This document shows positions 49,733 through 58,190 of a stretch of DNA of 64,000 nt, in pieces. The notes beneath the pieces are model-generated. The model ran no database searches, had not been told where the DNA came from, and saw nothing but the letters and a program-made list of their open reading frames with translations. The translations under genes were made by a program, and so were the position numbers. This DNA is from Planctomycetota bacterium (lineage in GTDB: Bacteria > Planctomycetota > Phycisphaerae > UBA1845): assembly GCA_029558835.1 (NCBI GenBank), contig JAKQDH010000060.1, forward strand, positions 1 to 64,000, written 5' to 3'. How positions within the stretch are numbered: position 1 is the first letter of the stretch; each line of letters begins with the position of its first letter.

Positions 49733-49781
49733 AAGTCAGAATGCAGAAAGGGGCGCGGTAGCCCTTTCTGCATTCTGACTT
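49733..49781. repeat. Long hairpin repeat, copy 2
   Basis: AAGTCAGAATGCAGAAAGGG (49733-49752) pairs over 20 bp with 49762-49781. Upstream, GCAGAATGCAGAAGGAAG (49715 on) repeats the arm sequence. It matches the hairpin at 20635 in arm sequence (GAATGCAGAA, AAGTCAGAAT). It lies directly after the groEL2 stop. Confidence 0.85.
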
Positions 49782-49835
49782 GTGATTGCATCCTTGCAGG
49801 CCTGGCGCAGGTGTGGTGGGGTTTGCGCATTGGGG

Positions 49836-50966
49836 GTGCTTTTGGACAAGCGTGACTATTACGAGGTGCTGGGCCTCTCGCGGGAGGCGACGCCCGAGGA
49901 GGTCAAGAAGGCGTTTCGTCGTCTCGCCCACAAGCACCACCCGGACCGCAACCCCGATGACCCCTCCGCGGAGGACAGGTTCAAGGAAGCGTCCGAGGCC
50001 TACGAGGTCCTCTCCGACCCCGAGAAGCGACAGCGTTACGACCGGTACGGGCACGCCGGCCTGTGCGGCACCGGCGTGCGCGACTACTCCCACATGGGGG
50101 TCGAGGACATCTTCTCGATGTTCAGCGACCTCTTTGGTCAGGACTTCTTTGGGGGCGGACGCCGCCGCGGACGCGGCGCCGACCTGCAAACGCAGGTGGA
50201 GTTGACGCTGCACGAGGTCGCCACCGGCGCCACGCGCTCGATTGAGTTCGAGCGCACTGATTTCTGTGATGGCTGCGGCGGGACGGGGGCCGCGCCGGGT
50301 TCCGAACGACGCGGCTGCGCGACGTGCGGCGGCTACGGGCAGGTCGAACACAGCGGCGGTTTCGCCGGCTTGTTCGGGCGTATGATCACCGCGTGCCCGA
50401 CCTGCCGCGGCCGGGGCTGGATGCTCACGAAGGTTTGCGACCGCTGTCGGGGCAGCGGACGCGCGCTGAAACGGCGCGTGGTCCAGGTGCAGATCCCCGC
50501 GGGCATTCACGATGGTCAGGGCGTCCGCGTGAGGGGTGAGGGTGAACCCGCATCGGAGGGCACTGAATGCGGCGATCTGTACTGTTACGTTCGCATCCGA
50601 GCGCACCCGTTCTTCGAGCGCCACAAGCAGGATCTGCTCTGCCAGGTGCCCATCAGTTTCACGCAGGCGGCGTTGGGGGCGGTGGTGGAAGTGCCCACGC
50701 TGAGCGGCAAGGCAGAACTCAGAATCCCCGCCGGCACCCAGGCCGGGGCGGTCTTCCGCTTGCCGGGGCAGGGTTTGCCGGACGTGCGTTCCGGGCGGAC
50801 GGGCGACGAGCTGGTGCAGGTAACCGTGGAAATCCCCAAGAAGCTCAACCGCGACCAGGAGAAGCTCCTCCGCACGTTCGCGGCCACTGAGGACAAAGCG
50901 GTGTTGCCTGAATCACGCGGGTTCTTCGAGAAGCTGAAGGATTACCTGGCGGGCAAGTTGGAGTAG
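49836..50966 (+). CDS. dnaJ: Chaperone DnaJ
   Basis: Hsp40 co-chaperone of 376 residues. J domain at 1-70 (RDYYEVLGLSREATPEEVKK, HKHHPDRNPDDPSAEDRF with the HPD triad). The Gly/Phe linker is short and poor in Phe (GHAGLCGTGVRDYSHMGVED). Four zinc motifs follow: CDGCGGTG, CATCGGYG, CPTCRGRG and CDRCRGSG. The C-terminal substrate-binding barrels (VQIPAGIHDGQGVRVRGEGE, QVPISFTQAALGAVVEVPTL, FRLPGQGLPDVRSGRTGDEL) are complete. The start is GTG 49836 or TTG 49842, neither with a strong ribosome site. It stimulates DnaK, which is not in this window; grpE follows. Confidence 0.95.
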   Translation: MLLDKRDYYEVLGLSREATPEEVKKAFRRLAHKHHPDRNPDDPSAEDRFKEASEAYEVLSDPEKRQRYDRYGHAGLCGTGVRDYSHMGVEDIFSMFSDLFGQDFFGGGRRRGRGADLQTQVELTLHEVATGATRSIEFERTDFCDGCGGTGAAPGSERRGCATCGGYGQVEHSGGFAGLFGRMITACPTCRGRGWMLTKVCDRCRGSGRALKRRVVQVQIPAGIHDGQGVRVRGEGEPASEGTECGDLYCYVRIRAHPFFERHKQDLLCQVPISFTQAALGAVVEVPTLSGKAELRIPAGTQAGAVFRLPGQGLPDVRSGRTGDELVQVTVEIPKKLNRDQEKLLRTFAATEDKAVLPESRGFFEKLKDYLAGKLE

Positions 50967-51039
50967 GCACCCGGGGCAGGCGACCGCCCCGGTGGGCCCT
51001 GAGTGGTTTCGACCTGTAGAGGGTTACGACTCGGTCACC

Positions 51040-51879
51040 ATGAGGAAGAAGACGCACATTCCGGCAGCCATGAATGAGCAGACCGCGACGCCCCACGCGG
51101 AGCCGACCGCTGGACCGCCGGCATCGGGCACGCCGCGCGCGACGGCGGACGACACCGCGCGCATAGCAGCCCAGGACGCGGGCACGAACACCGAGGCGCA
51201 GAGGCAGCCCGAAACCGTTGCGACGCAGGCGCCGGAGGCCGCCCAGGTTGCCGAGTCACTGCGGGCACGGATCGCCGCCCTGGAGGAGCAGGTGCTGCGA
51301 GCCCGGGCGGATTACCAGAACCTCCAACGTCGCGCGGCCGGCGAGCAGGCAGAGGCCATCGCCTACGCCAACGCCGACCTCGTGCGGGCGTTGTTGCCGA
51401 TCCTGGATGACTTTGAGCGCTCATTGTCCGCCGGCACGAACGCGGATGGGGTGGAGACCGTTCTGGCCGGGCAGCGGCTCATCCACGCGAACCTGACCAA
51501 GGTGCTCGAACAGTTCGGCATCGAGCGGATTGCCGCGGTGGGACAGCCGTTTGATCCGCACGTGCACGAGGCACTGATGCAGATGCCATCAACAGCGCAC
51601 CCGCCGTCAACCGTCGTGGAAGAGGTCACGAAGGGGTATCGTCTGCGGGAGCGCGTGCTGCGTCCGGCCCGGGTCGTCGTCTCCGGACCGCCGGGTGGAA
51701 GCAAGCCGGCCGGCGGCAACGAACCGGCGAGCGAGAGCAGGCCGGCTCATGCGAGCAGGCCGCCCGGTGGAAACGAGTCGGCTGGTGGAAGCGCGTCGGC
51801 CGGCGGGAGCGCGCCGGCGGCCGGGAGCGCGTCGGCCGGCGGGCGCGCGTCGCCGGCCCCTGCGGAGGGTGCCGTCTGA
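51040..51879 (+). CDS. grpE: Nucleotide exchange factor GrpE
   Basis: 279 residues if ATG 51040 is used; ATG 51070 is also possible, and neither has a clear ribosome site. A disordered Ala/Thr-rich N-terminus precedes the long helix (SLRARIAALEEQVLRARADY, NLQRRAAGEQAEAIAYANAD) and the head (LVRALLPILDDFERSLSAG, VGQPFDPHVHEALMQMPS, VVEEVTKGYRLRERVLRPAR, VVVS). GrpE normally ends there. Here 65 more residues of Gly/Ser/Ala/Pro repeats (GGNESAGGSASAGGSAPAAG) follow. The TGA stop lies in the first unit of a 21-bp tandem repeat, so the tail may have grown by repeat expansion. Confidence 0.92.
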   Translation: MRKKTHIPAAMNEQTATPHAEPTAGPPASGTPRATADDTARIAAQDAGTNTEAQRQPETVATQAPEAAQVAESLRARIAALEEQVLRARADYQNLQRRAAGEQAEAIAYANADLVRALLPILDDFERSLSAGTNADGVETVLAGQRLIHANLTKVLEQFGIERIAAVGQPFDPHVHEALMQMPSTAHPPSTVVEEVTKGYRLRERVLRPARVVVSGPPGGSKPAGGNEPASESRPAHASRPPGGNESAGGSASAGGSAPAAGSASAGGRASPAPAEGAV

Positions 51880-51969
51880 AATCTCAAATTTGCCATCTGA
51901 GATTGCAGACTTGCCATCTGAGATTCGAGATTCGCCATCTGAGATTTCAAATTTGCCATCTGAAATCGC
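51875..51969. repeat. 21-bp tandem repeat, about 4.5 units
   Basis: Units TCTGAAATCTCAAATTTGCCA (51875), TCTGAGATTGCAGACTTGCC (51896), 51917 and 51938, with a partial unit at 51959. It starts inside the grpE stop codon region and reaches to within 50 bases of the FmdB start. A/T-rich against a GC-rich background. Confidence 0.85.
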
Positions 51970-52015
51970 TACTCTGCATCCCGCGTCACCGGATGCACCA
52001 GGGAGTAACCGGTCG

Positions 52016-52444
52016 ATGCCAACCTACGAATACCAATGCAAGAAATGCGGCAAGGTGTTTGAGCTGTTCCAGGGCATCACCGCGCGGCCCAGGAAGTGGA
52101 TCGAGACGGATTGCCGCCAGTGTGAGAACCGAGCGCCGGTGGTCCGCCTCATCGGTATCGGCGGCGGCGTTATCTTCAAAGGCAGCGGCTTCTATCAGAC
52201 CGACTACCGTAGCGAGAAGTACAAGCAGGCGGCCAAGGCGGAACGGGAAGCATCATCGGCGCCGGTCGCCGGTGGCAACGGTGGCCAATCGCCGGGGAGC
52301 GCGAAGCCCGCGGGGGACGGCAAATCGACCGGTAGTGACAAGTCCAGCGCCCCGGACAAAGCGCCCTCCGCGGAAGTGAAGGCACGCAAGCCCCGCTCCG
52401 GCGCGGGCACCGGCAGGGCGAAGCGTGCCACGCGTGGCGACTGA
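52016..52444 (+). CDS. FmdB/CxxC-type zinc-ribbon protein
   Basis: 142 residues. MPTYEYQCKKCGKVFELFQG and CRQCENRAPVVRLIGIGGGV carry the paired CxxC motifs of the putative regulatory FmdB/zf-RRP1_C4 family; FKGSGFYQTDYRS is the usual end of the fold. The last 75 residues are a Lys/Ser/Ala/Gly-rich disordered tail. The ATG has GGGAG upstream; the frame also reads through the 21-bp repeat upstream, which I exclude. Proteins like this bind zinc and perhaps nucleic acid, but no defined role is known. Lies between grpE and yacG. Confidence 0.85.
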   Translation: MPTYEYQCKKCGKVFELFQGITARPRKWIETDCRQCENRAPVVRLIGIGGGVIFKGSGFYQTDYRSEKYKQAAKAEREASSAPVAGGNGGQSPGSAKPAGDGKSTGSDKSSAPDKAPSAEVKARKPRSGAGTGRAKRATRGD

Positions 52445-52464
52445 CAAGCCTGCAACCTGGGGGC

Positions 52465-52701
52465 ATGAACGTGCCCACGTTTGAATGTCCAACCTGCGGT
52501 AAACTGTTCACAACGGAGCGCAACGAAGACGCACCGTACCGCCCCTTCTGCTCTCAACGCTGCCGCCTCATCGACTTGGGCCGCTGGCTGGACGGCGAAT
52601 ACTGCATCAGCGACCCGCTCGTGCCCCCGGCACCGCAGGAAACTGAGATAGACCTCGGGCCGCGCGACCAGCGACACGACAACAACGAAGCCCCCGACTG
52701 A
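52465..52701 (+). CDS. yacG: DNA gyrase inhibitor YacG
   Basis: 78 residues. FECPTCGKLFTTERNEDAPY and RPFCSQRCRLIDLGRWLDGE give the four zinc Cys (CPTC...CSQRC) and the RLIDLG.W signature of YacG, then EYCISDP. In E. coli YacG binds GyrB and blocks DNA binding. The C-terminal 30 residues are Pro/Glu/Asp-rich. Twenty bases after the FmdB-type gene, likely in the same transcript. Confidence 0.92.
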   Translation: MNVPTFECPTCGKLFTTERNEDAPYRPFCSQRCRLIDLGRWLDGEYCISDPLVPPAPQETEIDLGPRDQRHDNNEAPD

Positions 52702-52734
52702 ACCAAACTGCGTAAAGCGGGAACCGCTGGAGTC

Positions 52735-53015
52735 GGCTGCCCAAGCCCAAGCGGGTGCCATGCCCAAGCCCGTGGGTGCCATGCCCAAGCCCGTGCGGGT
52801 GGCATGCCCAAGCCCGCCTGTAGCGGGCGCCGGCATGCTATACAGGCACACACCTGCTTGCGCAGCGAAAAGGCATGGCGGCGCTGCGCTTGGCCATGCC
52901 ACCCCGTTCAGCGACACACTGGGGGCCACGCTCAAGCCGGGCTGAGTGCCATACCCAAACCCGCCTGGGTGCCCTACCCAAGCCCGCGCGGGCATGCCCA
53001 AGCTCGCCCGCGGCT
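52735..53015. repeat. Tandem GGGTGCCATGCCCAAGCCCG array with inverted-end element, copy 3
   Basis: Three or more units of about 20-24 bases (GGGTGCCATGCCCAAGCCCG) precede copy 3 of the inverted-end element (52797-52904, minus orientation; ends GGGTGGCATGCCCAAG and CTTGGCCATGCCACCC). Degenerate units continue to about 53015 (GTGCCATACCCAAACCCGCC, GTGCCCTACCCAAGCCCGCG). The units look like multiplied ends of the element. The rest of 52702-53147 holds no gene. Confidence 0.75.
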
Positions 53016-53147
53016 TGACCACGCCACGGTCCGCATGGTACACATGGCGCCCGGTTGGCCGTGACTGCGCGCCGGCGACCCGACCCGCGGGTCGCAGGGC
53101 CGCCGCGGCCCGATGGATGGGTAACCCTGTCTATGTAGGAGCCTCTC

Positions 53148-55388
53148 ATGCACCCCCTGCGACTGAACCGATCGGCGTGTCTGTTGCTGTGGGCAGTCCT
53201 GCCGTGCGGCGTCACGGCCCTGGCGGCCGAGCCGCGCGACCCCGCCACGTTCCTGCCGAAGGAGACACTTGCCTACGTGGGCTGGTACGGCTGCGACCAG
53301 ACCAAGGACGCCTTGGCCGAGACCGCCTGGGGCATGACGCTGGCTGACCCCCAGGTCAAGCGATTCAAGGAGCAACTCTGGTACGTCGCCGACTTCTTCG
53401 CGAAGCGGGCGGCCGCGGGCGAGGAGGCCACCGCGCAGTACGAGGCGCTTCGGCGCATCCTGCAAACGCTGGTGCAGCGCCCCACCGCACTGGGGATCGT
53501 GGACTTCGGCCTCTCGGAGACGGGGCCGGGCGTCAAGGCAGCGATCGTGTGCCACATCGGCGAAGGTGGATCGGCATTCCTGACGGACGTGCAGGCGTTG
53601 CTGGCGGCCGCCCAGATGCCGCAGGGCGTGCCCTTCACCATCGAAGATAAGACGCTGTATCAGCTTCCGGTCCCGCTGCCGGGCGGGTTGTTCTACGGCC
53701 TCGTCGGTGAGCACTTCCTGGTGGCCGTCGGAGCCGAGACGGCCCAGGGCATCGTCAAGCAGATCGGCAGCCCGGGACCCTCGCTGGCGCAGAACGACCG
53801 CCTGCTCGCCTGCCGCAAGAAGATCGGCGGCAGCGACCGGACCCGCGCAATGACCATCTTTGTCGATCTCAGCGGCGCTCTGGAGCGCGTGCAGAAGACC
53901 CTCCCGATTGTGCTGGCTGACGATCCGCAGAAGCTGGACTGGGCCCGCAAGGTGATCTCGCTTGTCGGCGCCGACAGCCTCGACGCGCTGACGTGGGAGC
54001 TGCACTTCAAGGACGGCGGGTGCTATCACGCTTCGTATCTTCGTTACCAGGGGCAGGCGAGCGGCGTGTTCGCGCTGGCATCCACCACGCCGCTGACGGA
54101 TGCCGACCTGGCCGTCGTGCCCAGGCAGCCAAGCTGGGCTTTGGCGTTCAACCTGGACTGCCGAAGGTTCTGGGGAGAGATCCGCGAACTCGTGACCAGA
54201 CTGGACCCTGACGCAGGCGCGGAGATCAGCGAGAACATCGGCAAGGCCGAGGCGAAGCTCGGCCTGCGCTTCGATGAGGACCTCCTCAACCTGCTGGGCG
54301 ACACGTTCGTCATCTTCGACGCCCCCGAGAACGGCGGTCTGTGGCTCACGGGCGTGACGCTCGCGCTGGACACCCACGACCCTGCCCGCTTCCAACAGAC
54401 GCTGGACAAGCTCGTGCAGCTCCTGGCAAGAGAGATCGAGGACCGCAGCATCCGCATGCAGGTGTCCTCCACAGAGTATCGCGGTCATCTGGTGAAGTTC
54501 GTCAACCTCACCGGGGTGCCGATGCCGGTGGCGCCGGCCTGGACGGCCCACGAGAAGCGGCTGATCGTCGCCCTGTATCCGCAGATGGTCACGACGGCCC
54601 TGGACCGCCTGCTGGATGGCGACCCGCGGAAGGACTCGCTGCCGGCCAATGCCGACTTCCAGCGTGGGGTGAAGGTCATGGGCGGGCTGGGGTCTGCGGT
54701 GCAGTACATCGATACCCCGCGTGGAGCCGGGCAACTGTACACGCTCCTGCTGCCCGCAGTTCAGATGGGTGCTGCTATGGCCCAGGGCGAGGGCGCCACG
54801 GTGGACATAGCCGTGTTTCCGACCCGCACCGCCCTGACGCGACACCTGTTCGGACACGTGCAAACCACGCGTTGCGATGCCGAGGGTGTGCTCAGTTGCG
54901 CGTTCGGCCCCCTGCCGGTGCCGGTGCCGGCGCTGACGGAGGGCGGTGGGTTCACCGCGCCGATGCTGGTGTCCATTTTGCTGCCCTCGCTCTCCCGAGC
55001 GCGGGAGTTGGCCAAACGCGCGGTCAGCGCCAGTAATCTGAAGGGCATCGGCACGTGCTGCCAGATCTACGCCAACGACAACCAGGATCGGTTCCCGCCG
55101 GATTTGCAGACGCTGGTGGCGCAGGGGTACCTGCCTGAGGAGCAGTTGCGCTCACCCAAAGACGGACCGGGGCAAACGTCATACGTCTACATCGCCGGGC
55201 AGACCGCCAACGACGATCCGCGCAACCTCCTGGCCCACGAACGCGAGGACCTCAACTACGGAGAAGGCGTCAACGTGCTCTATGTCGACGGCCACGTAGC
55301 GTTCCAGAAGCTCCCCGTCTTCCAGGAGGAACTCCGCGCCACGCAGGAACGCCTGAGCAGAAAGAAGGCACGAACAGTGGGAAGCTGA
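53148..55388 (+). CDS. Large secreted protein, DUF3352-like body with DUF1559-type C-terminus
   Basis: 746 residues with a signal peptide (SACLLLWAVLPCGVTALAAE) and a strong GTAGGAG ribosome site. The body consists of repeated alpha+beta units (FLPKETLAYVGWYGCDQTKD, VAVGAETAQGIVKQI, MTIFVDLSGALERVQKTLP, LGDTFVIFDAPENGGLWLTG, GVTLALDTHDPARFQQTLDK) like DUF3352 proteins of bacteria. The C-terminal 130 residues resemble planctomycetal DUF1559 pseudopilin domains: LPSLSRARELAKRAVSASNL, GIGTCCQIYANDNQDRFPPD, and the end VNVLYVDGHVAFQKL (the YxDGH motif). The N-terminal pilin helix is absent, so it is a fusion using the C-terminal part only. Role unknown, probably envelope-associated. Confidence 0.75.
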   Translation: MHPLRLNRSACLLLWAVLPCGVTALAAEPRDPATFLPKETLAYVGWYGCDQTKDALAETAWGMTLADPQVKRFKEQLWYVADFFAKRAAAGEEATAQYEALRRILQTLVQRPTALGIVDFGLSETGPGVKAAIVCHIGEGGSAFLTDVQALLAAAQMPQGVPFTIEDKTLYQLPVPLPGGLFYGLVGEHFLVAVGAETAQGIVKQIGSPGPSLAQNDRLLACRKKIGGSDRTRAMTIFVDLSGALERVQKTLPIVLADDPQKLDWARKVISLVGADSLDALTWELHFKDGGCYHASYLRYQGQASGVFALASTTPLTDADLAVVPRQPSWALAFNLDCRRFWGEIRELVTRLDPDAGAEISENIGKAEAKLGLRFDEDLLNLLGDTFVIFDAPENGGLWLTGVTLALDTHDPARFQQTLDKLVQLLAREIEDRSIRMQVSSTEYRGHLVKFVNLTGVPMPVAPAWTAHEKRLIVALYPQMVTTALDRLLDGDPRKDSLPANADFQRGVKVMGGLGSAVQYIDTPRGAGQLYTLLLPAVQMGAAMAQGEGATVDIAVFPTRTALTRHLFGHVQTTRCDAEGVLSCAFGPLPVPVPALTEGGGFTAPMLVSILLPSLSRARELAKRAVSASNLKGIGTCCQIYANDNQDRFPPDLQTLVAQGYLPEEQLRSPKDGPGQTSYVYIAGQTANDDPRNLLAHEREDLNYGEGVNVLYVDGHVAFQKLPVFQEELRATQERLSRKKARTVGS

Positions 55389-55392
55389 CCGG

Positions 55393-55472
55393 ATTGTCGA
55401 TTGCCGATGGCAGCGCGCCGATCGGCATCCTCCTATCGCCAATCGACAATCGTTGATCGTCAATCGCCAATC
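55393..55472. repeat. ATTGTCGATTG cluster, copy 3, at the kinase stop codon
   Basis: ATTGTCGATTG (55393-55403) and its exact reverse complement (55440-55450), followed by GATCGTCAATCGCCAATC. The minus-strand kinase gene ends within this stretch: its last residues Gly-Ile-Gly-Asp and the TGA are encoded by repeat words. Confidence 0.75.
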
Positions 55473-56842
55473 CCCCAGGATCCGATCCACGCGCGCAGCC
55501 GCGAGAGCAGCAGTGCAAACGCGACGAACCCCAGCACCCACGGGACGGTGCGCAGCAGCGCCAGGATGACCTGTGCCCTGTTGGGCCCGCCGAGGGCCGG
55601 CGCTTGGCGGGCGGGCTCCCCACCCTCGGCGTCGTCGAAGAGCGTGTGGAACGGCTGGTCGCCGCAAGCTTCCAGGTCCTCCAGCATCTCGGCGGCGGAG
55701 GGGTATCGTTTGCCCGCCTCCGCCGCACAGGCTCGCACCAGCACGTCGCTGACCTTCTCCAGGTCCCAGCGCAGGCTGCCGTAGCGCAGCTCCGGCGGCA
55801 GGGCCGGAAACACCGGCGCCTCCCGCCCGCAGATCATCTCATGCAGCATCTTGCCCAGCGCGTAGGTATCCGCCGATTTGTCCATGACGTGGTCCGGCGG
55901 CATGTAGCGCGGCGTGCCCACCACCTCGCGGCTCTCGCTGCGCGGAGTGATCATCCCGATATCCGCCAGCTTCGGGCGACGCTGCACGATGACCACGTTG
56001 GCCGGCTTGATGTCCCGATGCACCAGGTCCAGCTGGTGCAGCCGGATGAGGCCGCGCAGCAGCCGCCGCGTGATCTCCAGGGCCGTCTCCGGCCGAATCC
56101 GCCGGCGATGCATCACGGTCGCCAGCGTCAGCGGCTCATAACGCGCGGGGAATGCGTCGCTCACGGGGGCCTTGTTCAGGTCGTTGTCGGCCAGCTCCAT
56201 CGTGTAGTACAGGGAGTTGCCCACCATGCCCACGTGGAAGATCTCGATGAGGTACGGGTGTCGCCCCACCTGCCGACAGTACGTCTCCAGGGCAGCGCTT
56301 TCGCGACATCCGGTCCGGGTCGCATCGAGCCGCCCCATATCGATGATCTTGAGTGCCCGATGCACGCCGACGCGATCACGTACCGCCCACACGGAGCCGT
56401 AGGCGCCCTCGCCGCAGAGCTGCACCCGTTCATAGTCGGGAATCAGCCAGTTCGTCGCCTCCGTGAGGGTGCCGAACGGACCGGCGGTCCCCACGGTATC
56501 GGCAAACAGCACGGGTCGCCCGGGCTGCTGCACCGCCTGCAACGCGGCAGGGTCCCCCACCCCGTGCGCTCCGCCGGCCGACGTGTCCGCCACTCCTGCC
56601 GCCCCGCGTTCCAGAGCCACGGGCACCTCGCCCGCCCGTTGCCATTCCCGCCAGGACTCCTCAAACGCGCGACGCAGGGCCTGCACCTCCGTGTCTCGAG
56701 CGCGAATGCCCTCCAGCACGTCACGACACAGCCCGCACTCCCGCAGGTGTTCGTCAATCGTTCCCGCCTGGGTGTCGCTCAAGGCACCGGCCTCGTAGGC
56801 CGCCAACGTCCCCCGCGCCGGATGACTTGACGACTTGCTCAC
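55460..56842 (-). CDS. Ser/Thr protein kinase with N-terminal ZAS-type zinc motif and C-terminal TM
   Basis: 460 residues. Residues 25-45 contain H32-x3-C36-x2-C39 (HLRECGLC), the zinc anti-sigma (ZAS/zf-HC2) motif. The kinase domain spans about 138-410: GEGAYGSVWAV (G-loop), ALKIID with Lys165, LVHRDIKPANVVIV (catalytic Asp277), and LADIGMITP, where the metal-binding DFG is DIG as in some active kinases. The APE motif is weak (TPRYMPPD). A TM helix near 425-445 (LLRTVPWVLGFVAFALLLS) anchors it. Its GTG start overlaps the ECF sigma stop (GTGA). The pairing suggests that the kinase's ZAS domain binds the sigma factor. The 3' end lies in a repeat. Confidence 0.9.
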   Translation of the reverse strand: MSKSSSHPARGTLAAYEAGALSDTQAGTIDEHLRECGLCRDVLEGIRARDTEVQALRRAFEESWREWQRAGEVPVALERGAAGVADTSAGGAHGVGDPAALQAVQQPGRPVLFADTVGTAGPFGTLTEATNWLIPDYERVQLCGEGAYGSVWAVRDRVGVHRALKIIDMGRLDATRTGCRESAALETYCRQVGRHPYLIEIFHVGMVGNSLYYTMELADNDLNKAPVSDAFPARYEPLTLATVMHRRRIRPETALEITRRLLRGLIRLHQLDLVHRDIKPANVVIVQRRPKLADIGMITPRSESREVVGTPRYMPPDHVMDKSADTYALGKMLHEMICGREAPVFPALPPELRYGSLRWDLEKVSDVLVRACAAEAGKRYPSAAEMLEDLEACGDQPFHTLFDDAEGGEPARQAPALGGPNRAQVILALLRTVPWVLGFVAFALLLSRLRAWIGSWGIGD

Positions 56843-57420
56843 CGCGAAGCCCCGTACAGCTTGTCGATCAACCGGCGATACGCCTCGCGCAGCCGGCGCA
56901 TCACCCGACTCTTCGCTACGTAGATCTGGTTCGGTGTCATGCCCAGCAGACGCGCAATCTCCGCCACGGGCAGTCCTTGCAGCACATACAGCTCGAACGC
57001 CTGCAACGTATGAGGGGCAAAATCACTGCGCAAGGCGGCCAGGCAGTAGAACAGGTGAGTGCGGTCCCACTGCTGCTCCCAGATTTGTGCCGGCGACGGC
57101 TCCGTGGCCGGCGCCTCCTCCAGCCACTCCGGCCCCAGCGACAACGCCCGCCTCTGCCGCGCCAGATGCTGATTGACCTTGTGGTCCACGATCCGGTGCA
57201 GCCAGGCGCGGAAGCTCAGTCGCCGCTCGAAGCCCTGGATCTTGGCAACGAGAACCTCCAGGCACTCCTGGGCGATCTCCTCGGCGTCGGCCGGGCTCAA
57301 ACCGCGCCGCCGAGCGTACAGCATCAGCAGCGGCCGGTAGAGCTTGTCGAACTGGGCCCAACCGCTCGCGTCGTCCAGGTCGCGCACACGCTCCAACAGG
57401 CTGAGCCGGGTCGTGTTCAT
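56839..57420 (-). CDS. RNA polymerase sigma factor, ECF subfamily
   Basis: 193 residues from ATG with GGGAG 8 bases upstream; earlier open codons cross a palindromic repeat and are excluded. Region 2: QFDKLYRPLLMLYARRRGLS, DAEEIAQECLEVLVAKIQGF, FRAWLHRIVDHKVNQHLARQ. Region 4: LQAFELYVLQGLPVAEIARL, GMTPNQIYVAKSRVMRRLRE. A short linker (LGPEWLEEAPATEPSPAQIW) lies between. It resembles the planctomycete ECF groups linked to Ser/Thr kinases rather than to classical anti-sigma factors. Target promoters cannot be read here. Confidence 0.93.
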   Translation of the reverse strand: MNTTRLSLLERVRDLDDASGWAQFDKLYRPLLMLYARRRGLSPADAEEIAQECLEVLVAKIQGFERRLSFRAWLHRIVDHKVNQHLARQRRALSLGPEWLEEAPATEPSPAQIWEQQWDRTHLFYCLAALRSDFAPHTLQAFELYVLQGLPVAEIARLLGMTPNQIYVAKSRVMRRLREAYRRLIDKLYGASR

Positions 57421-57515
57421 CCCGGGCTCTCCCATGCCCCAGATCCGCACACCTAGTGATTCTAGCAGAACGGCAACGTGTCCGGCGAGCGAAAACACGG
57501 GCGGGCTGCACACAA

Positions 57516-57551
57516 CCCCTCTCCCTCGGGGAGAAGGGCACGGAGTGACGG
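57516..57551. repeat. CCCCTCTCCC palindromic repeat, variant copy 3
   Basis: CCCCTCTCCCTCGGGGAGAAGGG followed by CACGGAGTGACGG is a diverged form of the palindrome at 35580 and 42765. It lies just upstream of the ECF sigma start (minus strand). Confidence 0.6.
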
Positions 57552-57644
57552 CAGCCGAGGACGAACAGAGCCCCTCGGGCAACCGGCACGCTTACCCCGG
57601 CCGCGCGCACGGCGGCGAAGCACGGCACGCCTTCGACAGGCCGT

Positions 57645-58157
57645 CTAGCGTTTGGAGAACTGGAACCGCCGGCGGGCACCGGCCTGGCCGTACTTCTTCC
57701 GCTCAACCCGACGCGGGTCGCGCGTCAACAGGCGTTGCTCTTTCAGCTTCGGCGCCAACTGCGGCTCCGCGACCGCCAGCGCCCTCGCCAGCCCGAGCAT
57801 GATCGCTCCGGATTGACCGGTCGGCCCGCCTCCGTCCACGCGGACGAAGATGTCGTAGGTGCGCTCGGCCCCTGCCACCTTCAGCGGCGTCCGGACCGCT
57901 TGGCGGGCCGGCTCGACGCGGAAGTAGTCGTCGATCTCCCGCTCATTGATGAGGAACTTACCCTCCCCGGGACGGATGCGCACGCGTGCAACGGCCGACT
58001 TGCGTCGCCCCGTACCCCAGATGAAGGGATTGCTCGGGCCCTTCTTGGCCGTCGCCTCCGCCGGGTCCGGTCGAGCCGTCGCCGCAGCCGCGTCGGCGGA
58101 ATCCTTCGGGGTTTCGGGCGTCGCTATCTCAGGCGTCGGTTTGGGTTGCTCGGTCAC
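57645..58157 (-). CDS. rpsI: Ribosomal protein S9
   Basis: 30S subunit protein of 170 residues. The S9 domain (FIWGTGRRKSAVARVRIRPG, GGGPTGQSGAIMLGLARALA, LTRDPRRVERKKYGQAGARR, RFQFSKR) is complete to its universal KR end, which reaches the P-site tRNA. A 44-residue Pro/Thr/Ala/Glu-rich N-terminal extension precedes it, uncommon but seen in some phyla. It follows rplM by 33 bases in the standard rplM-rpsI operon. Confidence 0.97.
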   Translation of the reverse strand: MTEQPKPTPEIATPETPKDSADAAAATARPDPAEATAKKGPSNPFIWGTGRRKSAVARVRIRPGEGKFLINEREIDDYFRVEPARQAVRTPLKVAGAERTYDIFVRVDGGGPTGQSGAIMLGLARALAVAEPQLAPKLKEQRLLTRDPRRVERKKYGQAGARRRFQFSKR

Positions 58158-58190
58158 GACTAGGGCTCTCCGGGTCCCACAGGCAAGGGG

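Noticed and set aside
51875-51969. CRISPR-like array of 21-bp units
   Set aside because: The units are contiguous with no unique spacers, so it is a simple tandem repeat.
51695-52015. Upstream extension of the FmdB-type frame
   Set aside because: It reads through the end of grpE in another frame and through the 21-bp repeat; MPTYEYQC is the family start.
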